Positions 1-9,401 are shown, numbered from the stretch's first letter. The stretch: DNA of 64,000 nucleotides from Microbulbifer agarilyticus (GCF_020171345.1 NZ_JAIUZM010000002.1:1-64000); one strand, 5' to 3'. Notes: generated from the sequence alone by a model not told the origin. Numbers and translations: made by a program.

Positions 1-2
1 TT

Positions 3-121
3 TGCCTGACGACCATAGAGTTGTGGAACCACCTGATCCCTTGCCGAACTCAGAAGTGAAACGCAACATCGCCGATGGTAGTGTGGGGATTCCCCATGTG
101 AGAGTAGGTCATCGTCAGGCT
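3..121 (+). rRNA. rrf: 5S ribosomal RNA
   Basis: About 119 nt that closely follow the gammaproteobacterial 5S consensus: the first bases (TGCCTGACGA) pair with the last (TCGTCAGGC) as helix I, and the internal GCCGAACTCAGAAGTGAAAC block is the conserved 5S loop. It is the last gene of an rRNA operon whose 16S and 23S genes lie left of the window, and a strong terminator follows directly. Confidence 0.95.
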
Positions 122-134
122 TATAAATAAAAGA

Positions 135-165
135 AAGGGCCACCCATTTGGGTGGCCCTTTTTTT
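135..165 (+). terminator. Rho-independent terminator of the rRNA operon
   Basis: An 11-bp perfect stem (AAGGGCCACCC / GGGTGGCCCTT) with a 4-nt loop runs into a T tract at 159-165. It lies 14 nt after the 5S gene and ends the rRNA transcript. A weaker look-alike (GGCCACCC...AGGCCC plus T7) is seen at about 213-240. Confidence 0.92.
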
Positions 166-372
166 ATTTAGGATACGGTGAATTACTGTTTACTACCTCG
201 CAGCAAAGAGACGGCCACCCAGTCGAGAGGCCCTTTTTTTGTTGATCAAACCCACAAATACTTGGTTGCGAACATTGCGAGAGGAGAGTGTGGGCTGGTC
301 ACTTCAGGGGAACCAAAGCCTGCATTTCGGAGCCACTTCAATTTCAACGTGCCGTTCACTGCCAATATCTGG

Positions 373-1722
373 TTAAAGCAAGAACAGAAACCGGGTTCCG
401 ACGACAAAGGTCTCATTGACGTCCGGATCGAGAGCGGGGCCAATGAGGTACTGTAGGTCTGGGGTGATTTGTAGCCAGGGGGTAACTCGAAAGTTGTAAA
501 AGAGTTCGATACCAGAGCTATTACCTTTCTGGGCAATAAACGAGTCTTTGGAAAACTTGTTATACCATCCGGCGATGCCGAATACGTCGTACTGCCGGGT
601 CCGAGCGATTCCCTCGAAGGTGACACCTAGCGAATAGTGATTCTTTATGTTGTTGATTTTTCCATCTGTGTGGCCAACCCGGGCAAATAGGCCGATTGAC
701 CGCGTTGGGTTGTCGGGATCCTTATATAGCCATTGATTGAAGTTACCCCAAAGTGTCCAGTCAGAACTTCTGGTTTGTCCCGGGTTTTCCAGCAGTGGTT
801 GATTTTTTTTACGATATGCCGCGCCGACTCCTAATTGCGTCGGATGGTCTTTGTCAAAGGGTTGTACGATCGCTCGCCATTCCTGGAGTAGATCCCAATC
901 CCCGTCTTCAAACCAATCGACCTCAATTGCGCTACTACCGGGATCAGCCACACCGGTGGTAATCGTCAGGCAGTCATTTGGTTTGGCCAGGGCCAGGGCG
1001 CCCAGACGGTTATAGGGCGCCCAGGGGAGAAGGGTCGAATTAAAGAACATGTGTGCATTGAGAAAGCGGAAATGATAGGGGCCGGAGAATGGCGATAAAT
1101 CGTAGAATCGGCCTATGTCCCACATGCCGCCCAGTAGCTCCAGCTTACCCTGCAGAAATACATGGGAATACCACCACTCGGTTGCTTCCAAGTCTTTGCC
1201 TTCCGGCACAGGAACGGCTGCATCGAAATTTACCGGTACGAGGGCGCCGGTAAAAAGATTTACACCGTCGTCGTTGGTTTTCCCCTCTAGTCTGAGTAAC
1301 GCATAACCGTTTTTCCACCAGCCAAGCTTTTCAGTATCGAGGTAGAGCTGGGCATCGTAGGAGGCACTGATCACACCTTTACGCTCGGTTCCACCATCGA
1401 TAATTTTCTGTCCAATAACAATTGTTGAAAAGTGGAGGTCAACACCGCAGTCGTGCCAGCAAGCGCGGTCATCGCCGAGCATGCCTTCTGTATATTTGAA
1501 TGGTGCGCCGTGATGCCAGCCTGAGCCTGCTTCCGACGCAGATGCCATTGGCCCGGCTGTGCATAAGGCGGTGATTAGTACGAGGTGGGTATAGGGAGAT
1601 GTCGCTTTTGCGTTCGTGTCTGCATAGCTGTTCGATAGGGGCCCGGGACAAAAGCGGTGAGTTTCGGAGTTCTTGCCCTCAGAAGACGGAGCGTATCCGA
1701 ATGCTAAATGCCTGTGCGTCAC
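373..1722 (-). CDS. OprB-family carbohydrate-selective porin (start uncertain)
   Basis: The 449-codon frame resembles outer-membrane OprB porins, which let sugars diffuse into the periplasm. Support: a signal-peptide-like segment (LVLITALCTAG) around residues 47-57, many alternating-residue beta strands, and a C-terminal strand (ETFVVGTRFLFLL) ending in hydrophobic residues as expected for a beta barrel. The start is a problem. The first ATG lies 44 nt inside the upstream porin relic, giving an unusual 45-residue lead before the signal peptide with no start codon in between. A basic N-terminus starting at an ATG at 1625 (MQTRTQKRHLPIPTS) sits in another frame and stops at 1575. A one-base frameshift at about 1577-1600 would join it to the signal peptide, so the gene may be frameshifted. 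Family fairly sure, integrity doubtful. Confidence 0.7.
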   Translation of the reverse strand: MTHRHLAFGYAPSSEGKNSETHRFCPGPLSNSYADTNAKATSPYTHLVLITALCTAGPMASASEAGSGWHHGAPFKYTEGMLGDDRACWHDCGVDLHFSTIVIGQKIIDGGTERKGVISASYDAQLYLDTEKLGWWKNGYALLRLEGKTNDDGVNLFTGALVPVNFDAAVPVPEGKDLEATEWWYSHVFLQGKLELLGGMWDIGRFYDLSPFSGPYHFRFLNAHMFFNSTLLPWAPYNRLGALALAKPNDCLTITTGVADPGSSAIEVDWFEDGDWDLLQEWRAIVQPFDKDHPTQLGVGAAYRKKNQPLLENPGQTRSSDWTLWGNFNQWLYKDPDNPTRSIGLFARVGHTDGKINNIKNHYSLGVTFEGIARTRQYDVFGIAGWYNKFSKDSFIAQKGNSSGIELFYNFRVTPWLQITPDLQYLIGPALDPDVNETFVVGTRFLFLL

Positions 1723-2209
1723 TGAACTCGTCCCTGAATGCCGGATTTTCGATGTGCTGGAGACTCACCGTCGTATCGAGCCCCACAAATGATGGAAAAC
1801 GATAGAAAATCTCGAAGTTCACTTCTTCTTGCGCAGTCGGGACTACCGACTCGACCCAGTTGATCGTTGCCCCACAGAGGTCATTTTGTATTCGCAGTGG
1901 ACCGCTGGGATTATAGACTAGGAAGGAGATCGCGGCCTGTCTCCAGGTCTTACCCCAGCGGACGACTGCAATTTTTACGCCATGTTGGTCCAGTTCCTGC
2001 TCCAGCTTTACCATTACGCCATGGTCCTCGCGTCCGGTGCTTGCGTTGATTGGCTGATCGTCCTTAGTACCGTCGTTGTGCCACAGGGTGAGTTTCGAAT
2101 AAGCTGCTTTTTTTGTCTTGGGGCATTGCTTGTATCCGATCTCCACCGGCTTGTAGAGGTCTTTCGCACCGATGTCACCGATTTGGGTGTTGGAATACGG
2201 TGAATTTAT
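1679..2209 (-). pseudogene. Truncated OprB-type porin, C-terminal part only
   Basis: The readable frame ends like an OprB barrel (EIFYRFPSFVGLDTTVSLQ, HIENPAF, then a final strand ending SIRIRSVF), but only about 170 codons remain. A GTG at 2146 is the first possible start. The frame runs on upstream without a stop through IGDIGAKDLYKPV until it meets the 7-bp tandem repeat at 2211, where the porin sequence stops. There is no signal peptide. It lies directly upstream of, and slightly overlaps, the longer porin frame. It looks like the surviving 3' half of a second porin gene cut off by the repeat array. Confidence 0.65.
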
Positions 2210-2210
2210 G

Positions 2211-2294
2211 CTGAGGGCTGAGGGCTGAGGGCTGAGGGCTGAGGGCTGAGGGCTGAGGGCTGAGGGCTGAGGGCTGAGGGCTGAGGGCTGAGGG
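2211..2294. repeat. Perfect 12-copy tandem array of a 7-bp unit (CTGAGGG)
   Basis: Twelve uninterrupted copies of CTGAGGG (84 bp). The plus strand carries GGG triplets separated by exactly 4 nt, which fits the G-quadruplex pattern G3N4G3N4G3N4G3 many times over. Read on the minus strand the array has no stop in any frame and would encode a repeating ALSPQPS heptapeptide. It lies between the porin relic and the palindrome cluster. Confidence 0.97.
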
Positions 2295-2298
2295 CGTC

Positions 2299-2431
2299 AA
2301 AGAACCTTGTGCCATCTGCCCGAGGCCGGACTGATCACATCGGCTACGCCGATGTGCCCCTGCGGGCGCCTGGCGGCGTCCCAACTGCTGGCGCAGTTGG
2401 TCGAACCGAGCGCCGGTTCTTGCGACCCCTT
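2299..2431. repeat. Cluster of short palindromes, possible structured element
   Basis: At least three consecutive hairpins with little spacing: CACATCGGC/GCCGATGTG (2336-2356, 9 bp, 3-nt loop), CCAACTGC/GCAGTTGG (2381-2400, 8 bp, 4-nt loop) and GAACCG/CGGTTC (2403-2419). A further GC-rich pairing is possible at 2356-2379, and AAGAACC (2300-2306) with GGTTCTT (2415-2421) could close the whole element. No coding frame is convincing here. It resembles REP/BIME-like intergenic repeats or a structured RNA, but the family is not recognised. Confidence 0.5.
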
Positions 2432-2452
2432 GTAGCAAATAGTTAGTACCAA

Positions 2453-2488
2453 ACAAAAAAGCCCTGACTGCTCGCGCAATCAGGGCTT
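2453..2488 (-). terminator. Terminator of tRNA-Leu
   Basis: On the minus strand, AGCCCTGA / TCAGGGCT form an 8-bp stem with a 12-nt loop, followed by a T6 tract (A run on plus at 2455-2460). The arms extend to 22 bp (2446-2467 with 2480-2501, one G-U pair) and reach the tRNA CCA end. Confidence 0.85.
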
Positions 2489-2495
2489 CTTTGTT

Positions 2496-2582
2496 TGGTA
2501 CCAGAGGCCGGACTCGAACCGGCACGCTTTTAAGGGCGGGGGATTTTGAATCCCCTGTGTCTACCAATTTCACCACTCTGGC
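2496..2582 (-). tRNA. tRNA-Leu (anticodon CAA)
   Basis: 87-nt class II tRNA read on the minus strand. A 7-bp acceptor stem (GCCAGAG with CTCTGGT, G-U at the first pair), D-arm GTGGTGAAATTGGTAGACAC, an anticodon stem-loop GGGGA-TTCAAAA-TCCCC with CAA at plus positions 2546-2548, a long variable arm (CGCCCTTAAAAGCG), T-arm with GGTTCGAGTCC, and an encoded CCA. It decodes UUG codons. Confidence 0.97.
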
Positions 2583-2722
2583 AGTTCCTCTAACCGCCAT
2601 AAAGGTCGGTCAGGAAAGGACGATGATTATAGCGATGAGTTGTGGATGGTCAACCAAATTTGGCTGTGGAAGTGGTTTCCGTTACTCTTCGCGGCCGATT
2701 GATTAATGCCTAGACTGAAGTG

Positions 2723-4970
<2,248 letters not shown>

Positions 4971-4986
4971 ATTACCGGGCGGCAAT

Positions 4987-5014
4987 TTGTGCCACCTGAT
5001 GATCCCCGTATAAT
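4987..5014 (+). promoter_or_regulatory. Candidate sigma-70 promoter for secDF
   Basis: TTGTGC (4987-4992) and a perfect TATAAT (5009-5014) are separated by 16 nt. It lies in the 160-nt tgt-secD gap, about 115 nt before the secD start, so secD may have its own promoter in addition to read-through. Confidence 0.55.
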
Positions 5015-5130
5015 CAGCTCGCAATTCTGTACGGTAGCGCTCGTGCCTTGTATTTGGGCGCGGGGGCCGCATATCGTTAGTTACCAAAAAAACGTGCCCG
5101 ACAACGGGCCATTCCAACAATGAGAACAGC

Positions 5131-6999
5131 ATGAATCGCTTCCCCCTCTGGAAATATATCCTGATTCTGATCATCGTCGGATTGGGGCTGCTGTACGCGT
5201 CCCCGAATCTGTATCGCCCGGATCCGGCCGTACAGATCTCCGGTCAGTCCAGCGCCCTGAAAATTGATCAGAATGTACTCAGTGAAGCCCAGAAAGCCTT
5301 GGATGACGCGGGAATCGCGTATTTTGGCGGCGAGGTGCAGGACAAGTCTGTACTGCTTCGTCTGAAATCTATCGAAGAGCAGTTGCCAGCCAAGCGTGCT
5401 ATTCAAGAGGCGCTCGGTCACAGCGATTACGTGGTGGCCCTAAACCTGGCGCCCACCACCCCTGAGTGGTTGAGCAAGCTGGGTGCGAGCCCGATGAAGC
5501 TGGGTCTCGACCTGGCCGGTGGTGTGCACTTCCTGATGGAAGTGGATACCAACTCCATCGTTAAAACCAATATGGAAGGCTATGTTTCCGATGTGAAGTC
5601 CAAGCTGCGTGCGGCCAAAGCGCGCTACCGCAGCGTGGAGTTGGAAAACGATCGCGAAATTGTGGCCCGTTTCCGCAGTGATGAGTTGCGCACCCTGGGT
5701 ATGCGTACCCTGCGCAGTGAGTTTCCCACCCTGCAGCTGACCGAAGCCGGCGGCGGCAGCAATCTCGAGATCCGTGCGACCCTGGCCGACCAGGAGATCA
5801 AGCAACTCGAAGACTATGCGGTTACCCAGAACCTCACCACCCTGCGCAATCGTGTAAACGAGCTGGGTGTGGCGGAGCCGATCGTACAGCGTCAGGGACG
5901 TAACCGTATCGTGGTAGAGCTGCCAGGTGTTCAGGACACCGCGGAAGCCAAGCGTATCATCGGTAAGACCGCCAACCTGGAATACCGTATGGAAGCGCGC
6001 CAGGATGCCCTGGTCACCAATAAAGAGTATTTCGAATTCCGTAACGAGCAGGAGCGCGCGGCCTACGGTGGTGCCTGGCTCGAGCGCAAACTTATTATTT
6101 CCGGTGAGCGCGTTACCGATGCACGGGTTGGTTACGATGAGAGTGGCTTCCCGCAGGTGAACATCACCCTGGATTCTCGCGGCGGTGAGTTGATGCACCG
6201 CGCTACCTGGAAAAACGTTGGCCGCCGGATGGGTACGCTGTTCGTGGAGAGCCGCTTTACCCCGGAGACGCAAGTCGACGCCGAAGGCAATGAAGTCACC
6301 GTTCAGGTGCGTACCGATGACAAGAAGATCATCAGTCTCGCTACCGTACAGAGCCCGCTGGGCCGTCAGTTCCGTACCACTGGTCTCGGAAGCCCTGCGG
6401 AAGCGCAGGAGCTGGCACTGCTGCTGCGTTCCGGTGCACTCGCTGCCCCCATGTACTTTGTTGAAGAGCGCGTAATTGGCCCGTCTCTGGGTGCGGATAA
6501 CATCAAGGTCGGCGTGACCTCGGTGCAAATCGGCCTGGCGGCGGTGGTGCTGTGTATGCTGATCTTCTACCGGGTATTTGGCCTGGCAGCGAATATCGCC
6601 CTGGCAACCAACCTGATCCTGCTGGTCGCGGTGATGTCGATTCTGGGCGCCACCCTGACCCTGCCGGGTATCGCGGGTATGGTACTGACCATCGGTATGG
6701 CGGTGGATGCCAACGTGTTGATCTTCTCGAGGATACGGGAGGAGTTGCGTAATGGCCTGCCGCCACAGTCGGCCATTAATGCGGGCTTCGACAATGCCTA
6801 CAGCGCCATTGTCGACGCCAACCTCACCACCCTGATTGTTGCGGTCATCCTGTACGCCATTGGCTCCGGGCCGGTTCAGGGCTTCGCGGTAACCCTGTCG
6901 ATCGGTATTCTGACTTCCATGTTCAGTGCCATCATGGGTACCCGCGCGTTGATCAACCTGTTCTACGGCGGCCGCCGTGTTCAGAAATTGTGGATTTAA
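5131..6999 (+). CDS. secD: Protein translocase subunit SecD
   Basis: SecD forms with SecF the RND-type inner-membrane complex that uses proton motive force to pull proteins out of the SecYEG channel. The 622-aa protein has an N-terminal membrane anchor (YILILIIVGLGLLYASPN), the conserved MKLGLDLAGGVHFLMEVD segment, the large P1/P3 periplasmic region with RNRIVVELPGVQDTAEAKR, and the membrane block with GMAVDANVLIFSRIREELR and DANLTTLIVAVILYAIGSGP. Usual length for the family. secF starts 10 nt later. The usual upstream partner yajC is missing between tgt and secD. Confidence 0.97.
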   Translation: MNRFPLWKYILILIIVGLGLLYASPNLYRPDPAVQISGQSSALKIDQNVLSEAQKALDDAGIAYFGGEVQDKSVLLRLKSIEEQLPAKRAIQEALGHSDYVVALNLAPTTPEWLSKLGASPMKLGLDLAGGVHFLMEVDTNSIVKTNMEGYVSDVKSKLRAAKARYRSVELENDREIVARFRSDELRTLGMRTLRSEFPTLQLTEAGGGSNLEIRATLADQEIKQLEDYAVTQNLTTLRNRVNELGVAEPIVQRQGRNRIVVELPGVQDTAEAKRIIGKTANLEYRMEARQDALVTNKEYFEFRNEQERAAYGGAWLERKLIISGERVTDARVGYDESGFPQVNITLDSRGGELMHRATWKNVGRRMGTLFVESRFTPETQVDAEGNEVTVQVRTDDKKIISLATVQSPLGRQFRTTGLGSPAEAQELALLLRSGALAAPMYFVEERVIGPSLGADNIKVGVTSVQIGLAAVVLCMLIFYRVFGLAANIALATNLILLVAVMSILGATLTLPGIAGMVLTIGMAVDANVLIFSRIREELRNGLPPQSAINAGFDNAYSAIVDANLTTLIVAVILYAIGSGPVQGFAVTLSIGILTSMFSAIMGTRALINLFYGGRRVQKLWI

Positions 7000-7009
7000 G
7001 GGGACGGTG

Positions 7010-8014
7010 ATGAGCAGTAATACCAAAGAAGAGAACGGAAAAATCACCGAGTACATGGGCAAGCGCGTGTACGACTTCATGCGCTGGCGCAAAGTCGCCG
7101 CAGCCATGTCTTTTGTCCTGGTGATCGCATCGGTGATTGCACTGGCGATGAATGGCCTGAAGCTCGGTCTGGACTTTACCGGTGGTACCCAGATTGAAGT
7201 GGGTTATCAGAATGCCCCGCAGATTGCCGACGTGCGTAGCCAGCTGCAGCAAGCCGGCTATGAAGGTGCCGAGGTGGTGCGCTTTGGCTCCGACAGTGAG
7301 CTGCTGATCAAGCTGCCACCGGAAGTTGCACAGAAACAGACGCAACAGAACGCCCGTGATGCAGAAGCAACCAACTCCATTGGCGACAAGGTTGTTGGCG
7401 TGCTGCGCCAGGGTAGTGATGGCCGCGTCGACCTGCGCCGTGTGGAAATGGTGGGGCCGAAAATCGGTGAAGAGCTGCGCGACGATGGTGGTCTGGGCAT
7501 GCTGTTCGCGTTGGCAGTGGTGATGGCGTACGTGGCCCTGCGCTTTCAGTACAAGTTCGCCATTGGTGCGGTGGTTGCCTTGATCCACGACGTGATTATT
7601 GTGCTTGGCTTCTTCGCGATCCTGCAGCTCGACTTTGACTTAACCGTGCTGGCGGCGGTGCTGGCGGTGATCGGTTACTCGATTAACGACACCATCGTGG
7701 TGTATGACCGCATACGTGAGAACTTCCGCAAGGTGCGTCAGGCGGAGCCTGCCGAGGTAATTAATATCTCCATGAGCCAGACGCTAAGCCGTACCTTTAT
7801 GACGTCCTTCACCACTTTGCTGGTGCTCTGGGCTCTGCAGTTCTTCGGTGGTGAGTTGATCCACAACTTCTCCCTGGCACTGATTGTCGGTGTGATTATC
7901 GGTACCTTCTCTTCTGTGTACGTTGCCGCGAATACCTTGATGGCGATGAACATCAGCAAGGAAGACCTGATGCCGCCGGTGAAAGAGGGTGCGGATCTGG
8001 ACGAAATGCCGTAA
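7010..8014 (+). CDS. secF: Protein translocase subunit SecF
   Basis: Partner of SecD in the Sec translocase. The 334-aa protein has an N-terminal membrane anchor, GLKLGLDFTGGTQIEVGYQ, the VEMVGPKIGEELRDDG motif and the C-terminal membrane bundle with GYSINDTIVVYDRIRENFR and QTLSRTFMTSFTTLLV. The ATG at 7010 is chosen over an in-frame upstream start that would lie inside secD; AAGGGGA at 6998-7004 is a suitable ribosome binding site. A strong terminator follows, closing the secDF transcript. Confidence 0.96.
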   Translation: MSSNTKEENGKITEYMGKRVYDFMRWRKVAAAMSFVLVIASVIALAMNGLKLGLDFTGGTQIEVGYQNAPQIADVRSQLQQAGYEGAEVVRFGSDSELLIKLPPEVAQKQTQQNARDAEATNSIGDKVVGVLRQGSDGRVDLRRVEMVGPKIGEELRDDGGLGMLFALAVVMAYVALRFQYKFAIGAVVALIHDVIIVLGFFAILQLDFDLTVLAAVLAVIGYSINDTIVVYDRIRENFRKVRQAEPAEVINISMSQTLSRTFMTSFTTLLVLWALQFFGGELIHNFSLALIVGVIIGTFSSVYVAANTLMAMNISKEDLMPPVKEGADLDEMP

Positions 8015-8044
8015 TTCATCGAAAACGGCAGACAAAAATCAGAT

Positions 8045-8075
8045 CAAAAAAGGCGGGTACAACCCGCCTTTTTTG
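8045..8075 (+). terminator. Rho-independent terminator after secF
   Basis: AAAAAAGGCGGGT and ACCCGCCTTTTTT form a GC-rich stem flanked by an A run and a T run, 31 nt after the secF stop. Typical bidirectional-looking intrinsic terminator. Confidence 0.92.
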
Positions 8076-8110
8076 TGCCTGCGATTTCGTGCTGGACCGA
8101 TCTCATGTGA

Positions 8111-8124
8111 TTGATGTGAATCAA
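8111..8124 (+). promoter_or_regulatory. FNR/Anr box upstream of ompW
   Basis: TTGATGTGAATCAA is a perfect match to the FNR consensus TTGAT-N4-ATCAA. It lies 97 nt before the ompW-family start. In a class II arrangement (box centred at -41.5) the -10 element would fall near 8146-8152, where the sequence is TTAATCT. Oxygen-limitation control of ompW by FNR is known in enterobacteria; here it is inferred from the site. Confidence 0.75.
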
Positions 8125-8220
8125 TCAGTCAGCCAGCCGCCGCAGTTAATCTGTGCCCGTCCACTGAGCTGAGCGGGCTCGCTGGATCGAAATAATTAAT
8201 TTGGGACTCTGGAGAAACTC

Positions 8221-8904
8221 ATGAAGTTAATCGCCGCTGCGGCCACCCTCTTACTTTCTGCTCCTGTATTTGCCTATGAATCCGGTAGCGTGTTGCTGCG
8301 TGCGGGCGCGGCCACGGTTAGCCCGGATGTCAGCTCATCGGCGCTCGCATTATCTGGGACCGCGTTAGAAGGAACGGCTGCGGGGGTGGAGGACGGCTCC
8401 GCGTTGGGTATCACCGCGACCTACATGTGGCGGGATCACTGGGGAGTTGAATTGGTTGCGGCAAGTCCATTTAGCCATGATTTGCAGGTCACCGGTTTGG
8501 GGGAAAGCTTTGACTTGGGCGAGACCCGCCATCTGCCGCCGACCGTGTTGTTGCAGTATTATCCATTGGCGCCATCCTCCAAAGTGCAGCCGTATGTCGG
8601 CGCGGGTTTGAATTACACCGTGTTCTTTGAGGAAGCGATTAGCTCCCAGGCAAACAGTGTGTTCGCGACTCTGGGTGCGACGGACGGAGCCGACCTCTCT
8701 CTAGAAAACTCCACAGGTGTCGCACTGGAAGCGGGTGTTGACTTTGCGTTTGGTGCGGATCAGCGCTGGCTGTTTAATGTGGCGGTTTTGTGGGTGGACA
8801 TCGACACCAAGGCCACTGTTGAGGTGCCCGGTGTCGGTAAAATTACCGCGGATGTTGAACTGGACCCGCTGGTAACCATGGCGGGATTGGGGTACCGCTT
8901 CTAA
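8221..8904 (+). CDS. ompW: OmpW-family outer-membrane protein
   Basis: 227-aa small beta-barrel protein of the OmpW family, thought to form a narrow hydrophobic channel in the outer membrane. It has a clear signal peptide (MKLIAAAATLLLSAPVFA, then YESG), the family segments SVLLRAGAATVSPD, WGVELVAASPFSHDL, LPPTVLLQYYP, VQPYVGAGLNYTVFF, and a C-terminal strand ending AGLGYRF with the terminal phenylalanine needed for Bam assembly. GGAG at about 8209 precedes the ATG. A perfect FNR box upstream suggests induction when oxygen falls. Confidence 0.92.
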   Translation: MKLIAAAATLLLSAPVFAYESGSVLLRAGAATVSPDVSSSALALSGTALEGTAAGVEDGSALGITATYMWRDHWGVELVAASPFSHDLQVTGLGESFDLGETRHLPPTVLLQYYPLAPSSKVQPYVGAGLNYTVFFEEAISSQANSVFATLGATDGADLSLENSTGVALEAGVDFAFGADQRWLFNVAVLWVDIDTKATVEVPGVGKITADVELDPLVTMAGLGYRF

Positions 8905-8966
8905 ACCGGGCCGTCGGAAACATGCGGAAGAAACTTAAAGAAACTCGAGAGAAGAGCCTTAGATCA

Positions 8967-8988
8967 GCCAGCTCCTGAGGGAGCTGGC
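8967..8988 (+). terminator. Hairpin after ompW
   Basis: GCCAGCTCC and GGAGCTGGC form a 9-bp GC-rich stem with a 4-nt loop, 62 nt after the ompW stop. There is no T tract, so it may be a weak terminator or only a transcript-end stabiliser. Confidence 0.4.
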
Positions 8989-9039
8989 CTGACGAGAAAT
9001 CGCTGGCGGTCTTCTGAATAGTAAAGGCGAGCGGTAGGA

Positions 9040-9237
9040 TTAGCTGCGTGGCTTTTTGCCCAGAGTGATGTGCTTGGGACCTGAGGTATTGGTTTGGCCG
9101 CTCACACCCTTGGGTACTTGCTCAATTTGGCCGCCATTGGCCAGGAAGGCCTGTACCTGGGCTTCGATGGCTTCGCGCGACTCTGTAGAAACAGTTTCCT
9201 TACTGCGTTTGTTAGCGCTAGATGCTTTTTTAGCCAC
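9040..9237 (-). CDS. Small basic conserved hypothetical protein
   Basis: 65-aa protein starting MAKKASSANKRS from a GTG at 9237; GGAAAG just upstream is the likely ribosome binding site, favouring this over a GTG four codons earlier. It has a lysine/serine-rich N-terminus and a conserved-looking core (AIEAQVQAFLANGGQIEQVP) followed by a flexible tail ending GKKPRS. The FLxxGGxIxxVP pattern recalls short uncharacterised proteins seen in pseudomonads and relatives (memory of the pattern, not a search). No function can be assigned. It stands alone, convergent with ompW. Confidence 0.65.
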   Translation of the reverse strand: MAKKASSANKRSKETVSTESREAIEAQVQAFLANGGQIEQVPKGVSGQTNTSGPKHITLGKKPRS

Positions 9238-9375
9238 TATTCTTTCCACTTTTTATGCATGAACAGCAGATTATACCGCATTTTGTGCAAAAAATCACCC
9301 GCCAGTACGCCCGTCTGTTTAAATGGTGTACGAAGCGGCTAAGTCTGCTACAGCAATTGCTGGCCTAGAAACGAT

Positions 9376-9401
9376 AAAGGCCTGATTTCTCAGGCCTTTT
9401 T
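9376..9401. terminator. Terminator downstream of the PHB depolymerase gene
   Basis: AAAGGCCTGA and TCAGGCCTTT form a 10-bp perfect stem with a 4-nt loop. A T run follows on the plus strand and TTTAT on the minus strand. The only nearby gene ending towards it is the depolymerase on the minus strand (stop at 9432). Confidence 0.75.

Noticed and set aside
205-241. Second rRNA-type terminator
   Set aside because: GGCCACCC...AGGCCC plus T7 looks like a copy of the 135-165 terminator, but the stem is reduced to 4 bp.
2211-2294. CRISPR array
   Set aside because: The repeats are 7 bp and contiguous, with no spacers and no cas genes.
2175-2600. Minus-strand ORF with a repeated ALSPQPS heptapeptide
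   Set aside because: Its repeat is the translation of the 7-bp array, and its start lies in the tRNA-Leu gene.
5440-7107. 555-codon minus-strand ORF opposite secD
   Set aside because: Antisense frame kept open by GC-rich codon bias; its residues (rich in Gln, His, Arg) match no protein type.
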